From Firmicutes bacterium UBA3553 (GTDB lineage Bacteria > Bacillota > Clostridia > Tissierellales > Sedimentibacteraceae), in contig DFOA01000065.1 in assembly GCA_002381185.1 (NCBI GenBank), forward strand, positions 200,807 to 230,281: 29,475 nt of DNA. Direction: 5' to 3'. The notes beneath the pieces are model-generated. The model had not been told where the DNA came from and made no database searches. It worked only from the letters and a program-made list of their open reading frames with translations. Position numbers and translations under genes: made by a program. Below are positions 28,315 to 29,475 of the stretch, piece by piece (position 1 is the first letter of the stretch; each line of letters starts with the position of its first letter).

Positions 28315-29355
28315 ATGAAATTAAATTTAATTAAAAAGTTTACATCTATAGCATTAATAACAGCGATGCTTTTAACAGGTTGCGCCCAAGGCACAGCTAA
28401 GACAACAGAACCTGAAAAACAAACTGGAGAGCAACCAGCAACAGAAGAACCAAAAGAAGTTAAAGAAACTTTTAAAATAGGAATATCTCAGCTTGTTGAG
28501 CATCCTGCATTAGATGCATCAAAACAAGGTTTTATAGATGAGATGAAAAATCAAGGTATCAACGTGGACTTTTTAGAACAAAGTGCGCAAGGCGATATTG
28601 CTAATGCACAAATGATTGCAGAAAAATTTGTTAAAGATGACGTTGATTTGATATTTACAATTGCAACGCTGTCTGCACAGGCAGCAAAGCAGGCTGTTGC
28701 TGGAACAGACATACCTATGGTGTTCACGGCCGTAACAGACCCTGTATTTTCACAGCTTGTAACAGATTTAAATGTTACTGACAGCAACATTACAGGTGTT
28801 GTAGATGCAGCACCAATCAAGGAAAACCTGGAACTGTTCAGAGAACTTAAAGAGGATATAAAAACAATAGGAATAATTTATAACGTAGGAGAATCAAATT
28901 CAGAAGTTCAGGTTGAACAGACAAAAGAAATTGCAAAGGAACTTGGTCTTGAAATAGAAACAGTTGGAATAGCATCTGTTAATGACATACCTCAGGCTGT
29001 GGATACAATTTCTAAAAAGGTAGAAGGTCTGTATATAATTACTGATAACATGGTTGCATCTGCAATGTCTCTTGTGGCCAATCTTGCTGTAGAAAAGAAT
29101 CTTCTGACAGTATCCGCAGACGGATCACATGTAGCTGAAGGGATTCTGGTTTCAAAGGGAATCAGTTACTATGAAATAGGAAAACAATCAGCTGTTATTG
29201 CAAAACAAATATTGGTTGATAAAAAAAGCGTGGCAGATATTCCTGTGCAAGCCTCGGAAAATTTAGAAAAGAAAGTCAATGTAAAAACCATGGAAGCATT
29301 AGGGTTGTCAAAGGACAATAAAGCTTTTGAAGGCGCAGAATTTTTGGAACAATAG
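28315..29355 (+). CDS. ABC transporter substrate-binding lipoprotein, aromatic amino acid type (TrpX-like)
   Basis: A 346-aa lipoprotein with lipobox LTGC (after a 20-residue signal), a Glu/Thr-rich linker, then an ABC_sub_bind (PF04392-type) fold: FKIGISQLVEHPALDASKQGF and LIFTIATLSAQAA and IPMVFTAVTDPV. Members such as streptococcal TrpX bind Trp or Tyr. The T-box upstream with a likely Tyr codon points to tyrosine. The ABC permease and ATPase genes expected after it would lie beyond the window, past the inverted repeat at 29361. A TTG at 28303 is possible, but the ATG at 28315 has GGAGG five bases upstream. Confidence 0.88.
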   Translation: MKLNLIKKFTSIALITAMLLTGCAQGTAKTTEPEKQTGEQPATEEPKEVKETFKIGISQLVEHPALDASKQGFIDEMKNQGINVDFLEQSAQGDIANAQMIAEKFVKDDVDLIFTIATLSAQAAKQAVAGTDIPMVFTAVTDPVFSQLVTDLNVTDSNITGVVDAAPIKENLELFRELKEDIKTIGIIYNVGESNSEVQVEQTKEIAKELGLEIETVGIASVNDIPQAVDTISKKVEGLYIITDNMVASAMSLVANLAVEKNLLTVSADGSHVAEGILVSKGISYYEIGKQSAVIAKQILVDKKSVADIPVQASENLEKKVNVKTMEALGLSKDNKAFEGAEFLEQ

Positions 29356-29360
29356 ATGAG

Positions 29361-29474
29361 CAGTTGATTAGCAATGGAATGAAACCCACTTCGCCTGCTC
29401 AGGGTAACAAGGACTGTCGTTCGGAAGGCTTCAGCCCGAAGAATATCAATCGCTATTCCATTGCTAATCAATTG
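29361..29474. repeat. 114-bp inverted-repeat element at the right edge
   Basis: The arms CAGTTGATTAGCAATGGAAT (29361-29380) and ATTCCATTGCTAATCAATTG (29455-29474) are complementary over 20 bp with a single G-T pair. The 74-nt middle is relatively GC-rich and holds smaller stems such as TTCGG/CCGAA. It could be a MITE-like or palindromic repeat element, or a large hairpin controlling the transporter operon. There is no coding frame inside. Confidence 0.75.
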
Positions 29475-29475
29475 T

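Overview
The window comes from a low-GC Firmicute chromosome, most likely a member of the Clostridia or Tissierellia. The base composition is AT-rich, the genes start with strong AGGAGG-type ribosome binding sites, the promoters are consensus sigma-A, a T-box leader is present, and the housekeeping genes (asd, rmuC, recQ, rsmI, GTP-type PEP carboxykinase) are of Firmicutes type. I cannot name a species from the sequence alone.

Layout. Positions 1-4882 are host: the start of a leftward gene at the edge, a DUF4015-type lipoprotein, aspartate-semialdehyde dehydrogenase, RmuC and tRNA-Leu(CAA). Positions 4827-17971 are an integrated element of about 13.06 kb. It is bounded by an 84-bp exact direct repeat made of the 3' part of the tRNA-Leu gene and its downstream sequence (attL 4827-4910, attR 17888-17971). 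Positions 17972-29475 are host again: a MATE transporter, RecQ, RsmI, a DUF554 membrane protein, an NhaC-type antiporter, an atypical malate/lactate dehydrogenase-like protein, PEP carboxykinase, and a T-box-controlled ABC substrate-binding lipoprotein. A hairpin-forming inverted repeat lies at the right edge.

The main discovery candidate is the element. It reads as a filamentous-phage (inovirus-like) prophage in a monoderm-type host. On the minus strand, in transcription order, it has an early block of small proteins including an RHH protein and a candidate ssDNA-binding protein, then a 650-bp gene-free zone full of inverted repeats. Next come a secreted/membrane 634-aa pIII-like protein, a pVI-like membrane protein and an 88-aa pre-coat protein whose predicted mature form is exactly 50 residues with pVIII layout, followed at once by a rho-independent terminator. 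A string of very small one- or two-helix membrane proteins follows, then a pI/Zot-like ATPase, an unknown 294-aa protein, a 34-aa membrane peptide, a candidate replication-origin hairpin, a pII/RstA-like replication initiator and a tyrosine integrase. Six or seven of the tiny genes are below normal gene-calling size and were found by reading start, stop and ribosome-binding-site patterns.

A divergent control region at 16246-16330 has a perfect TTGACA-17-TATAAT leftward promoter overlapped by one of two identical inverted-repeat operators. It separates the phage operon from a rightward lysogeny module: an Xre-type repressor and two membrane proteins of unknown role. Family assignments of phage proteins rest on motifs, size, topology and gene order, not on a database search.
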